From Chloroflexota bacterium (GTDB lineage Bacteria > Chloroflexota > Limnocylindria > Limnocylindrales > CSP1-4), in contig PMXQ01000103.1 of assembly GCA_003171065.1 (NCBI GenBank), forward strand, positions 1-38,674: a stretch of DNA of 38,674 nt, written 5' to 3'. How positions within the stretch are numbered: position 1 is the stretch's first letter; the number at the start of each line of letters is the position of its first letter. This document shows positions 31,098 to 37,534 of this stretch, one piece after another. The translations under genes and the position numbers were made by a program. The notes under the pieces are model-generated. The model ran no database searches, was not told the DNA's origin, and saw only the letters and a program-made list of their open reading frames with translations.

Positions 31098-31592
31098 ATG
31101 AATGACGAATCTGGACAGAAGCCCCACGACGGGATCCTCGGCGTTGCGTTCGAGCCGGATGCTGCGCTGGCCCTGGAGATGGCCGACCTGGCCGGCCGCT
31201 ATGTCGAGCGCGGGCGCAAGCACCAGGCGGCGCTCGACTTCTCCGACGCGAGCATCGAGACCGCGGACGGCGTCGGCCTCCAGATGTACGAAGCTCTGGC
31301 TCGAGAAGCCAGCGGCGCCGAGCTCGAAGAACGCAGGAGCGCTCTGGCGTCCGAGCTGGGCGCCTACTTCGGCGAGACCTTCATAAAGAACCACGGCGGC
31401 CAGTGGGGATGGGTGGCCGCGACCGGCAACAGACTGTTCGGGTTACACACGGCCGCCGGCCTCTCCGCCTTTCCCCTCGGCAGGGCGAGGAAGCGCCTGC
31501 AGGGCGCGCAAAACGACAGCCTCGCGGTCCTCTACGCGTTTCTCTTGCGGTGGCCGGAGACCCAGAAGCGACGGCGGTCGTTCGGCGCCTGA
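31098..31592 (+). CDS. Conserved-looking hypothetical protein (DUF3806-like?)
   Basis: This 164-aa protein follows the HAD gene by 5 nt. Features are LEMADLAGRYVERGRKHQAALDFSDASIETADGVG, a helical pair, then LASELGAYFGETFIKNHGGQWGWV, a motif of the AYLGEVI-NLGG-W type seen in DUF3806 and related proteins, and a basic C terminus RWPETQKRRRSFGA. No catalytic pattern or membrane segment is visible. I would not assign a function. Co-translation with the HAD phosphatase is likely from the spacing. Confidence 0.7.
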   Translation: MNDESGQKPHDGILGVAFEPDAALALEMADLAGRYVERGRKHQAALDFSDASIETADGVGLQMYEALAREASGAELEERRSALASELGAYFGETFIKNHGGQWGWVAATGNRLFGLHTAAGLSAFPLGRARKRLQGAQNDSLAVLYAFLLRWPETQKRRRSFGA

Positions 31593-31706
31593 TCGGGGGG
31601 TGCATCGCCGGCCGCGGTTGCGTCGCCGCTGTGGCGCTGATGCTCGGGGCATCGCCCTCACGGCGCCACCACCGCCACGGTCGCGCCGACCGCGGATTGA
31701 GCCGCG

Positions 31707-32225
31707 CTAGCTCGGTTTGACGGGGTTCACCCGGGCCAGGAGCCACGGAACGGCCAGCGAGGCCAGCCCGCCCAGGCCTCCAAGCACCAGCAGTGCCGCT
31801 CGAACGGCGGCGGTGGGCTCGAGCTTGATCAGGTTGTCGAGGCTGACCTGGCCGGGGCCGGCCACGCCGACCGCCACGGCGCAGATGGCCAGCAAGAGCG
31901 GGAATTCGAAGCCGCTTTTCCCGCTGAAGAAGCCGTGAACCCAGTGGACCTTGAAGATGATCACGACCGAAAGGCCGACGAGGGCCGCGACCGCCGCAGG
32001 GGTCAAGATGCCGGCGGCGAGCATGAGGCCGCCCACCAGCTCCGCCAGAATGGACAGGGCCGCGAACAGCGCGACCGGGCGGAAGCCCATCCTTGTCATC
32101 GCGCTCTGCCAGCCCTTGAGGCCCGTCCCGCCCCACCAGCCGAACGCCTTCTGCGCCCCGTGCGCCGCGAAGGTGACGCCCACGCCGAGACGGATCAGCA
32201 GCATGGCCAGATCGAACGAGTGCAC
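31707..32225 (-). CDS. DoxX-family membrane protein
   Basis: This 172-aa protein with four membrane helices opens MLLIRLGVGVTFAAHGAQKAFGWWGG, the DoxX signature (RLxxGxxFxxHGxQKxFG), then AALSILAELVGGLMLAAGILT, VALVGLSVVIIFKVHWVHGFF, and FPLLLAICAVAVGVAGPGQVSLD. DoxX proteins are quinone-linked or redox-related membrane proteins, and some form oxidoreductase complexes. The start is GTG 32225, supported by GGAGG 5 nt upstream. An ATG seven codons later lacks a ribosome site. The C-terminal segment, with a further hydrophobic helix (ALLVLGGLGGLASLAVPWLLA), is longer than in small DoxX proteins. Confidence 0.9.
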   Translation of the reverse strand: MHSFDLAMLLIRLGVGVTFAAHGAQKAFGWWGGTGLKGWQSAMTRMGFRPVALFAALSILAELVGGLMLAAGILTPAAVAALVGLSVVIIFKVHWVHGFFSGKSGFEFPLLLAICAVAVGVAGPGQVSLDNLIKLEPTAAVRAALLVLGGLGGLASLAVPWLLARVNPVKPS

Positions 32226-32297
32226 CGGAGCCTCCTCCCATGGTCCGCCGCGGGAGGACCGGCGCGACGCACCGGGCCTGCCTCCCCGAGCCGCATG

Positions 32298-32340
32298 GGC
32301 CGAATGAGCCGAATGAGCCGAAATGAGCCGAAATGACTCG
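32298..32340. repeat. 9/10-bp repeats upstream of doxX
   Basis: GCCGAATGA is repeated twice and then GCCGAAATGA twice, head to tail, in the 301-bp divergent gap between doxX and the lipoprotein gene. The change in unit length from 9 to 10 bp within one array is odd. The rest of the gap (32341-32526) holds the GAGGAGG ribosome site of the lipoprotein gene at its right end and nothing else I can name. Confidence 0.75.
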
Positions 32341-32526
32341 AGCCGCCCGCGACCGTACGCCCGTCCGATCGGGCTGGCAATAGGCACGCTGTACCTTGTG
32401 CCTGAGTCGAGGGCCTGGGGTTCGCCGTGTCGGAGCGCCGAGCACGTGCTGTCTGACAGTTGACTGACCCGCCGGGCCGGCGGTGGGATACTCGACCCGC
32501 ACGAGTAGCGACACGAGGAGGACTTG

Positions 32527-34146
32527 ATGCCGGCGCTGTCCCCAGGACGCAATAACCGGGCGTGTGCCTTCTATGGGTGGGAAGCTGGGCTAGCCGCCGC
32601 GCTTGTGCTTTCGGCCTGTACCGCCGCCACGCCGAGCCCGACCCCGACGGCCGCGGCGCCCTCGGTGACGCCCGGCTACAGCCCGGCAGCCACGCCGTCG
32701 TTCGTAGGCGACTGCTGCGCGCCGCCGACCAGACAGCCGTATGCGCTCGTGACCGCCCGGCCCGGTGGACCGCGCGCCTATCCATCCCCGTCCTCCCAGC
32801 CGACCTCCGCGCCCTCTCCGGCCGACTCGTTGTCCCAGGAGGGCACCGGCTACTTCAGCCAGACCGTCCCGGCGAAGGCAACCGTCAAGGTGCCGATCGC
32901 GTTCGAGGGCTCCACCTCGGGAGGGATCGTGGCCTACGCCGAATCGAGCGGCCTGACCATCACGTGGGCCGGCAAGGTGATGGAGCAGCAGAAAGCCCCG
33001 TGGCTGGCCAGCTCGGCCCTGACGGCCTCCGTGTCTTTGCAGAACCCGACCGACGGCGATCTGACGATCAAGAACACCACTCGGTCGCCCATCGATGCGG
33101 GCGGCTACGTGATGATCATGACCCGGCGGCACCTGACCATCACGCCGTCGACGACGTTCCCGCACAAGGGCGAGCAGGTCGGCTTCGACGTGACCCTGAC
33201 CGAAGCAACCGACGCGGACGGGTTGACGGCCACGCTCGTCGACCCGAGCGGGGTTGCAACGCCGATCGGCGCCACGAAGGTGGGCACTGGGCACTGGACC
33301 GGCACCGTCACGTTCTCTTCGACCGGCCAGTTCACGATCCGGGTTTCCACGACGGGGGGCACATTCCGAGGTGCGATGGCAGAGCTGGAGGTGGCGGACG
33401 AGGTCGTGGCGGTCACTTCGACCTTCGATGAGCAGGTGATCGACTCGGACCAGGACGGCCTCATCGACGAGCTAGACCTGACGCCGGCGATCACGGTGCC
33501 GGTCGCCGGCAAGTACATGGCCAACGCCTACCTCTACGACCCGTCCGGCAACGAGGTCACGATGAACCTGGGCGGCGAGATCGATCTCGTGGCCGGTGCC
33601 CAGCCGCTCAAGCTCAGGTTCCCCGGCAAGGACATCTACCAGTCCGGGCGATGGGGGCCCTACACGCTCCATCTGACCGTCACTCACGACACCCCGGCGG
33701 CCACGATCGAGCTGGACGACGCGGTGCTCGGACAGACTGCGGCGTATGACTACATGCAGTTCCAGCACGACCGCATCTCCTTCGACCAGAAGTCGATTTC
33801 GACCAGGGGGGTCGACACGAACGGCGACGGCCTCTTCGAGGAGCTCGACCTCATCGGCACGGTTACGGTCGAAACCGGTGGCCAGTACTCCATCAACTCC
33901 GGGTTGTACGCGAACAACCCGTGGGGCCAAGTGGCCGCCGAGTACATGACGTTCCACCTGTCGCCCGGCCAGAACGAGGTCACGCTCGTCTACAAGGGCT
34001 CGGACATCGCCAAAGCCGGCCAGGACGGGCCCTACGTGCTCCCCGACGTCACCGTCTACCTCACGGCCGACCCGATGAGCGACACGCCGATCGGGTTCGA
34101 GCAGTACACGACGGCGGCCTACAAGGCGAGCCAGTTCGCCCCGTAG
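32527..34146 (+). CDS. Lipoprotein with duplicated Ca-binding-type modules
   Basis: This 539-aa protein has a signal ending in the lipobox LSAC (VLSACTAAT, about 27-31), so it is a surface lipoprotein. A Pro/Ser/Thr stalk runs to about 100. Middle beta domains (100-290) follow. From about 297 there are two related modules: VIDSDQDGLIDELDLTPAI with a strand-rich body ending in PYTLHLTV, and GVDTNGDGLFEELDLIGTV ending in YVLPDVTVYL. The DxDxDG-x-x-DELDL loops are EF-hand/dockerin-like calcium loops joined to a CARDB-like beta unit. This suggests a calcium-stabilised adhesin or polymer-binding protein. The gene starts at ATG 32527 with GAGGAGG 6 nt upstream. Confidence 0.85.
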   Translation: MPALSPGRNNRACAFYGWEAGLAAALVLSACTAATPSPTPTAAAPSVTPGYSPAATPSFVGDCCAPPTRQPYALVTARPGGPRAYPSPSSQPTSAPSPADSLSQEGTGYFSQTVPAKATVKVPIAFEGSTSGGIVAYAESSGLTITWAGKVMEQQKAPWLASSALTASVSLQNPTDGDLTIKNTTRSPIDAGGYVMIMTRRHLTITPSTTFPHKGEQVGFDVTLTEATDADGLTATLVDPSGVATPIGATKVGTGHWTGTVTFSSTGQFTIRVSTTGGTFRGAMAELEVADEVVAVTSTFDEQVIDSDQDGLIDELDLTPAITVPVAGKYMANAYLYDPSGNEVTMNLGGEIDLVAGAQPLKLRFPGKDIYQSGRWGPYTLHLTVTHDTPAATIELDDAVLGQTAAYDYMQFQHDRISFDQKSISTRGVDTNGDGLFEELDLIGTVTVETGGQYSINSGLYANNPWGQVAAEYMTFHLSPGQNEVTLVYKGSDIAKAGQDGPYVLPDVTVYLTADPMSDTPIGFEQYTTAAYKASQFAP

Positions 34147-34272
34147 GACAGCCCGCGCCGCGCCTCACCGGGGGAGATTCGTACCGGTCGCATGGGGTTT
34201 GACGGCGAGTAGACTGGGCGGGCGTATCGAGACCGCTCCGGGTGGAGCGTCAGCGCGGGGTACGGGGACAGG

Positions 34273-35196
34273 ATGGGGGAGCTCGCCCTCCAGAGCGAAG
34301 GCACGACGCCACTTGAGGCGGCGCCCGTCGCCTCCCGCCGCGACCGGTTCAACGGCTGGTTCGTCACGCACGAGGTGGCGTGGGAGCTGACCATGGCGGC
34401 GCTGGCCGTGGTGTACGTCGCGCTCGGGTTCGTGGTCGACGACCTGTCGGCGGGCGAGCGTCCGGAGATCGGGGCGGCCGAGTGGGCGCTGACCGGCGTC
34501 TTCGTCCTCGAATTCGGCAGTCGAATCCTGGCGGCTCGAAGCCGGACGGCCTACCTGCGCGGCCACTGGATCGACGTCATCGCCCTCGCGCCCCCGATCC
34601 GAGGGGCGCGGGTGCTTCGGCTCCTTCGGCTGCTTCGACTGGTTCGGTCGTTCGCCGGCCTCTATCGGGCGGGCCTGCACATCCAGGGCCTGGCTCGACA
34701 CAAGGGCTTCGCCTGGCTGCTGACCGCCTGGCTCGGCGTCATGGCCCTCTGCTCGGCCTGGATGTACATCGCCGAGAAGGGCGTCAACAGCGCGATCCAG
34801 AACCCCTTCGACGCGCTCTGGTGGGGCGTCGTCACCCTGACCACCGTCGGCTACGGCGACGTCTACCCGGTCACCACCGAGGGCCGCATCGCCGCCATGG
34901 CGCTGATGCTCCTTGGCATCGGCCTCTTCGGCGCCATCACCGCCACGATCACGAGCTACCTCATGACCAGCGACCTGGGTCGTGTCGAGACCAAAGTCGA
35001 GGCGGACGTCGCGCTCGACCAAACGATGGAACGACGAACGACGCCGGTCGAAAGGACCTCCTCTGCCAGCGGCTTCCTCGTCTCCGACCTCGAACGGCTG
35101 ACGGCGATGTGCCGCTCGGGAGACCTGACGACCAACGAGTTCGCGGCGGCGAAGTCACGCCTGCTGAACTACTCAGGCTCCGAAGACTCGACATGA
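34273..35196 (+). CDS. Voltage-gated-type K+ channel with SHOCT tail
   Basis: This 307-aa six-helix channel has S1 (WELTMAALAVVYVALGFVV), S2 (WALTGVFVLEFGSRILA), S3 with WIDVIAL, S4 with Arg at every third position (RVLRLLRLLRLVRS, about 116-129), S5 (FAWLLTAWLGVMALCSAWMY), the selectivity filter TVGYGD (191-196) and S6 (IAAMALMLLGIGLFGAITATI). It conducts K+ and is probably gated by voltage. The cytoplasmic C-terminal tail ends with LERLTAMCRSGDLTTNEFAAAKSRLL, a SHOCT-type motif found at the C termini of many bacterial proteins. Upstream is the Ca-type lipoprotein on the same strand, 126 bp away. Confidence 0.95.
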   Translation: MGELALQSEGTTPLEAAPVASRRDRFNGWFVTHEVAWELTMAALAVVYVALGFVVDDLSAGERPEIGAAEWALTGVFVLEFGSRILAARSRTAYLRGHWIDVIALAPPIRGARVLRLLRLLRLVRSFAGLYRAGLHIQGLARHKGFAWLLTAWLGVMALCSAWMYIAEKGVNSAIQNPFDALWWGVVTLTTVGYGDVYPVTTEGRIAAMALMLLGIGLFGAITATITSYLMTSDLGRVETKVEADVALDQTMERRTTPVERTSSASGFLVSDLERLTAMCRSGDLTTNEFAAAKSRLLNYSGSEDST

Positions 35197-35228
35197 CGGC
35201 GAGAACTTGACCGAGGCCGATGACAAGG

Positions 35229-35516
35229 TCACCGGGGCGACGGGGAAGCTGTGAAGGGGACCTGCCCATGCATCTGCCGGTTGCGGCTCTCGCACATGTA
35301 CTCGCCGACGAACACGAAGGCGGCGTCCCGGCTCTCGGTCTTGGCAAAGACGAACCAGCCCCCGAAACCAGACGGAGCCTCGACGAACCAAGCATCGCCC
35401 TCACCGGACACCCTGCACTCGTCGCGGTACATCAGGACCACGGTGCACGGGCGGCCCTCGTGGCCGCCTGACGGCAAGTGCTCGATCACTGGATCGGTTA
35501 TCGACGTGCTCTGCAT
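35229..35516 (-). CDS. Small hypothetical protein
   Basis: This 95-aa protein has VVLMYRDECRV and GDAWFVEAPSGFGGWFVFAKTESRDAAFVFVGEYMCESRN, a run of beta strands. There is no signal or membrane segment. GGAG about 9 nt before ATG 35516 and mixed codon use support a gene, with AT-ending codons more frequent than in the rest of the window. It sits directly downstream of the restriction enzyme gene in the same direction with 79 bp between, so it may be part of the same transferred segment. I do not recognise a family. A role linked to the R-M genes would be a guess. Confidence 0.6.
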   Translation of the reverse strand: MQSTSITDPVIEHLPSGGHEGRPCTVVLMYRDECRVSGEGDAWFVEAPSGFGGWFVFAKTESRDAAFVFVGEYMCESRNRQMHGQVPFTASPSPR

Positions 35517-35595
35517 CCCTAGTCACTCCACTCGAAGTAGTCACAGTCGATGCGCTTCGTGACGTACGTGGCCCGATTTTTCGTACCGATCACCG

Positions 35596-36309
35596 TCACG
35601 GACGAGAATCGTAGGTGCGAAGGAGGCGGACCAGGCGAGCGGCGTAGTTGTCCTGAGCTCGCCCGACCCATTCGAAGTCATAGGGTGGTTCGTTCGTCGC
35701 GCGGAAGCCAAGCTCGATGAACTCGCTATAGGAATCGTCTGCTCGCAGCAACCTGCGCTCAGCTTCGTGGGCCTCTTGTGCGGGGTGGAGGTTCCCTGAC
35801 TTCCCATCGGTCGGGTACCGTCGGTCGCCTTCGTGAGAGACATACTTTTCTGCGAAGTTGATGCCGACGATGCCCACCGTGATCGCAGGGGCGGACTTCT
35901 GGTGGAATTCGTCCGCCTGTCTGCAGAGATCGCCAATGACGCGGTCAATCTGCTTGATCATGGCCTTGGCAAGGATCTTGACCTCGGCGCCTACTTCGAC
36001 ATCCGCGGTTGGTCCGCGTGCCACCTTGAAGCCGGGCACTAAGATCGCCTTCGACCCGGGGATCAGGTCTCCGAACGAGCCATCTCCGCGGCGCGCACGG
36101 ATGCCAGGGCTGACGCCCTTTGGGTTGAGGACGTGGCTCTTCGCGTCTACGCGATCGTTGAACTTCTGTGAGATGCCGAGCTCGTAGAGGTCCTCATACA
36201 GATAGTCCGCGATGCGGTTGCCGAGTTGAGAGTTACGGTGAATGTAGGGACCGTTGCGGAATGTCGCCTCAAACTGGCGAAGCAGCGCGAAGGTCGGCTG
36301 GTTCGACAT
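35596..36309 (-). CDS. Putative type II restriction endonuclease (PD-(D/E)XK type)
   Basis: This protein of about 237 aa overlaps the methyltransferase gene end by 41 nt, which suits a coupled R-M pair. The helical N terminus (FALLRQFEATFRNGPYIHRNSQLGNRIADYLYEDLYEL) is followed by GSKAILVPGFKVARGPTADVEVGAEVKILAKAMIKQIDRVIGDLCRQADEF. ADVEVGAEVK supplies Asp and Glu-x-Lys catalytic residues of the PD-(D/E)XK fold, and KQIDRVIGDL is the typical following helix. The recognition site is unknown. I used ATG 36309, though ATG 36321 is 4 codons earlier. The assignment rests on motif and on the neighbouring methyltransferase, and the amino-acid match to a named enzyme has not been tested. Confidence 0.75.
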   Translation of the reverse strand: MSNQPTFALLRQFEATFRNGPYIHRNSQLGNRIADYLYEDLYELGISQKFNDRVDAKSHVLNPKGVSPGIRARRGDGSFGDLIPGSKAILVPGFKVARGPTADVEVGAEVKILAKAMIKQIDRVIGDLCRQADEFHQKSAPAITVGIVGINFAEKYVSHEGDRRYPTDGKSGNLHPAQEAHEAERRLLRADDSYSEFIELGFRATNEPPYDFEWVGRAQDNYAARLVRLLRTYDSRP

Positions 36310-37318
36310 CGTCCCTCTCAATTCGCTCCGCTAACGGTGCCAGAAGCGAGATCGGCTCGATGGTAGCGCTTGCCGGGGCCTCATGAACGAGCCTTTGGTG
36401 AGCCATGTCCACGTAACCCGGATCGATGTCGATGCCAATCGACGATCGGCCCGTGAGGGCCGCCGCCACGCTCGTCGTGCCCGTTCCGACGAAGGGGTCG
36501 AGCACCGTATCTCCAACGAAGCTGAACATGCGAATTAGGCGATCGACCAGCTCAAGCGGGTAGGGCGCCGGATGACGTCGGGTGGACTCGCCCCGGATGT
36601 CGGTCCAGATCTGGTTGAACCAACGCTTATGGTTCGAAGCGGGGATCAGGCTCAGTAGCCTAGTCTCGATCGTCGGCGCCCGATACCCTCCCGGCCTCCG
36701 CTGCATCAGGATGAATTCGATGTCGTTCTTGATGACGCTGTTGGGTTCATAGGGCTTACCCATGAACGCGCTGGCTCGCTCGACTTCGTGAACGGCGTTT
36801 GAGATCTTGTGCCAGATCACCGGCGCCAGGCCGTCAAAGCCGATCTGACGGCAACGTTCTTCGATCGAGGCATGGAGTGGCACCACCGTGTGACGACCGC
36901 CGTTGTTCCGCCTAGAAAGGCATACATCGCCGACCACGCAGATGAGGCGGCCGCCAGGAACAAGGAGCCGGTAGACCTCGGTCCAGATTAGGTCAAGCTG
37001 ATCCAGGAAGTACTCGTAGTCCGCCAGATGCCCGAGCTGGCCGTCGCGCTCGTTGTACTTCTTCAACGTCCAATAGGGTGGCGACGTCACCACCAAATGA
37101 ACGCTCCTGTCCGGGAAAGACCGCAGGTCCCTGGCGTCGCCGACCAGCAGCCGGTGGGAAGTTGGAACTTCCAGAACCGCTGCTTCGATCAGGTTCCGAA
37201 CAGAGGAGTCACGCGCGAGGCGGGGCAGGTCGCGCTGCGGGTCGGGCAATCCGGCCGCAATTCTATTCAGTTGATCGAGCGCGCTCTCTTCCGGTGACGG
37301 AACGGGAGAGACGACCAT
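36269..37318 (-). CDS. DNA methyltransferase, beta class (N4-cytosine or N6-adenine)
   Basis: This 349-aa S-adenosylmethionine-dependent DNA amino-methyltransferase has catalytic motif IV TSPPYW (about 77-82), which comes before the AdoMet motif I DPFVGTGTTSVAA (about 271-283), the order that defines the beta class. The S of SPPY leans to N4-cytosine, while N6-adenine cannot be excluded. GGRLICVVGDVC and a large variable target-recognition region (about 125-240) lie between. It protects the host from the partner endonuclease encoded next. The gene starts 12 bp after a 44-aa gene and ends within the endonuclease gene. Codon use is less GC-biased than in the neighbouring operons, in line with transfer. 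Confidence 0.93.
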   Translation of the reverse strand: MVVSPVPSPEESALDQLNRIAAGLPDPQRDLPRLARDSSVRNLIEAAVLEVPTSHRLLVGDARDLRSFPDRSVHLVVTSPPYWTLKKYNERDGQLGHLADYEYFLDQLDLIWTEVYRLLVPGGRLICVVGDVCLSRRNNGGRHTVVPLHASIEERCRQIGFDGLAPVIWHKISNAVHEVERASAFMGKPYEPNSVIKNDIEFILMQRRPGGYRAPTIETRLLSLIPASNHKRWFNQIWTDIRGESTRRHPAPYPLELVDRLIRMFSFVGDTVLDPFVGTGTTSVAAALTGRSSIGIDIDPGYVDMAHQRLVHEAPASATIEPISLLAPLAERIERDDVEPADLRAASPV

Positions 37319-37330
37319 GAGCTACACCGG

Positions 37331-37465
37331 CTACTTGTGCTTCTTGGGCTTGGCTTGACTGACCGCACTGGCGGCGACTTCCTTGACCTTCGCCGGGGTC
37401 TTGGGGTTGCTCAAGAGCCTGCCGGCGTCGTGTGCCACTTTGGGACTCGTCGTCTTGTTGGCCAT
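37331..37465 (-). CDS. 44-aa basic protein leading the R-M operon
   Basis: MANKTTSPKVAHDAGRLLSN opens a 44-residue Lys/Ala-rich protein that ends SAVSQAKPKKHK. AAGGAGG 6 nt upstream of the ATG is the best ribosome site in this part of the window, and the reading is intact. Small proteins with a TSPKVA-x-AG opening and an AASA(V/L)SQ segment recur in unrelated bacteria, often near R-M or mobile genes, in my recollection. Their function is unknown. It is too small and lacks the HTH length of a standard R-M controller protein. It lies 12 bp ahead of the methyltransferase gene. Confidence 0.75.
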   Translation of the reverse strand: MANKTTSPKVAHDAGRLLSNPKTPAKVKEVAASAVSQAKPKKHK

Positions 37466-37504
37466 CTCGACCTCCTTGTCGTCGCTAATGGTGGATCGAC
37501 CGAG

Positions 37505-37521
37505 TGCCAGCTAGGCTGGCA
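37505..37521 (-). terminator. Hairpin after nrdJ
   Basis: TGCCAGC (37505-37511) pairs with GCTGGCA (37515-37521) over a 3-nt loop, 13 bp after the nrdJ stop on the minus strand. It has no T-run but is well placed to end the nrdJ message before the R-M operon. Confidence 0.5.
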
Positions 37522-37534
37522 TTCCTCCTGAAGG

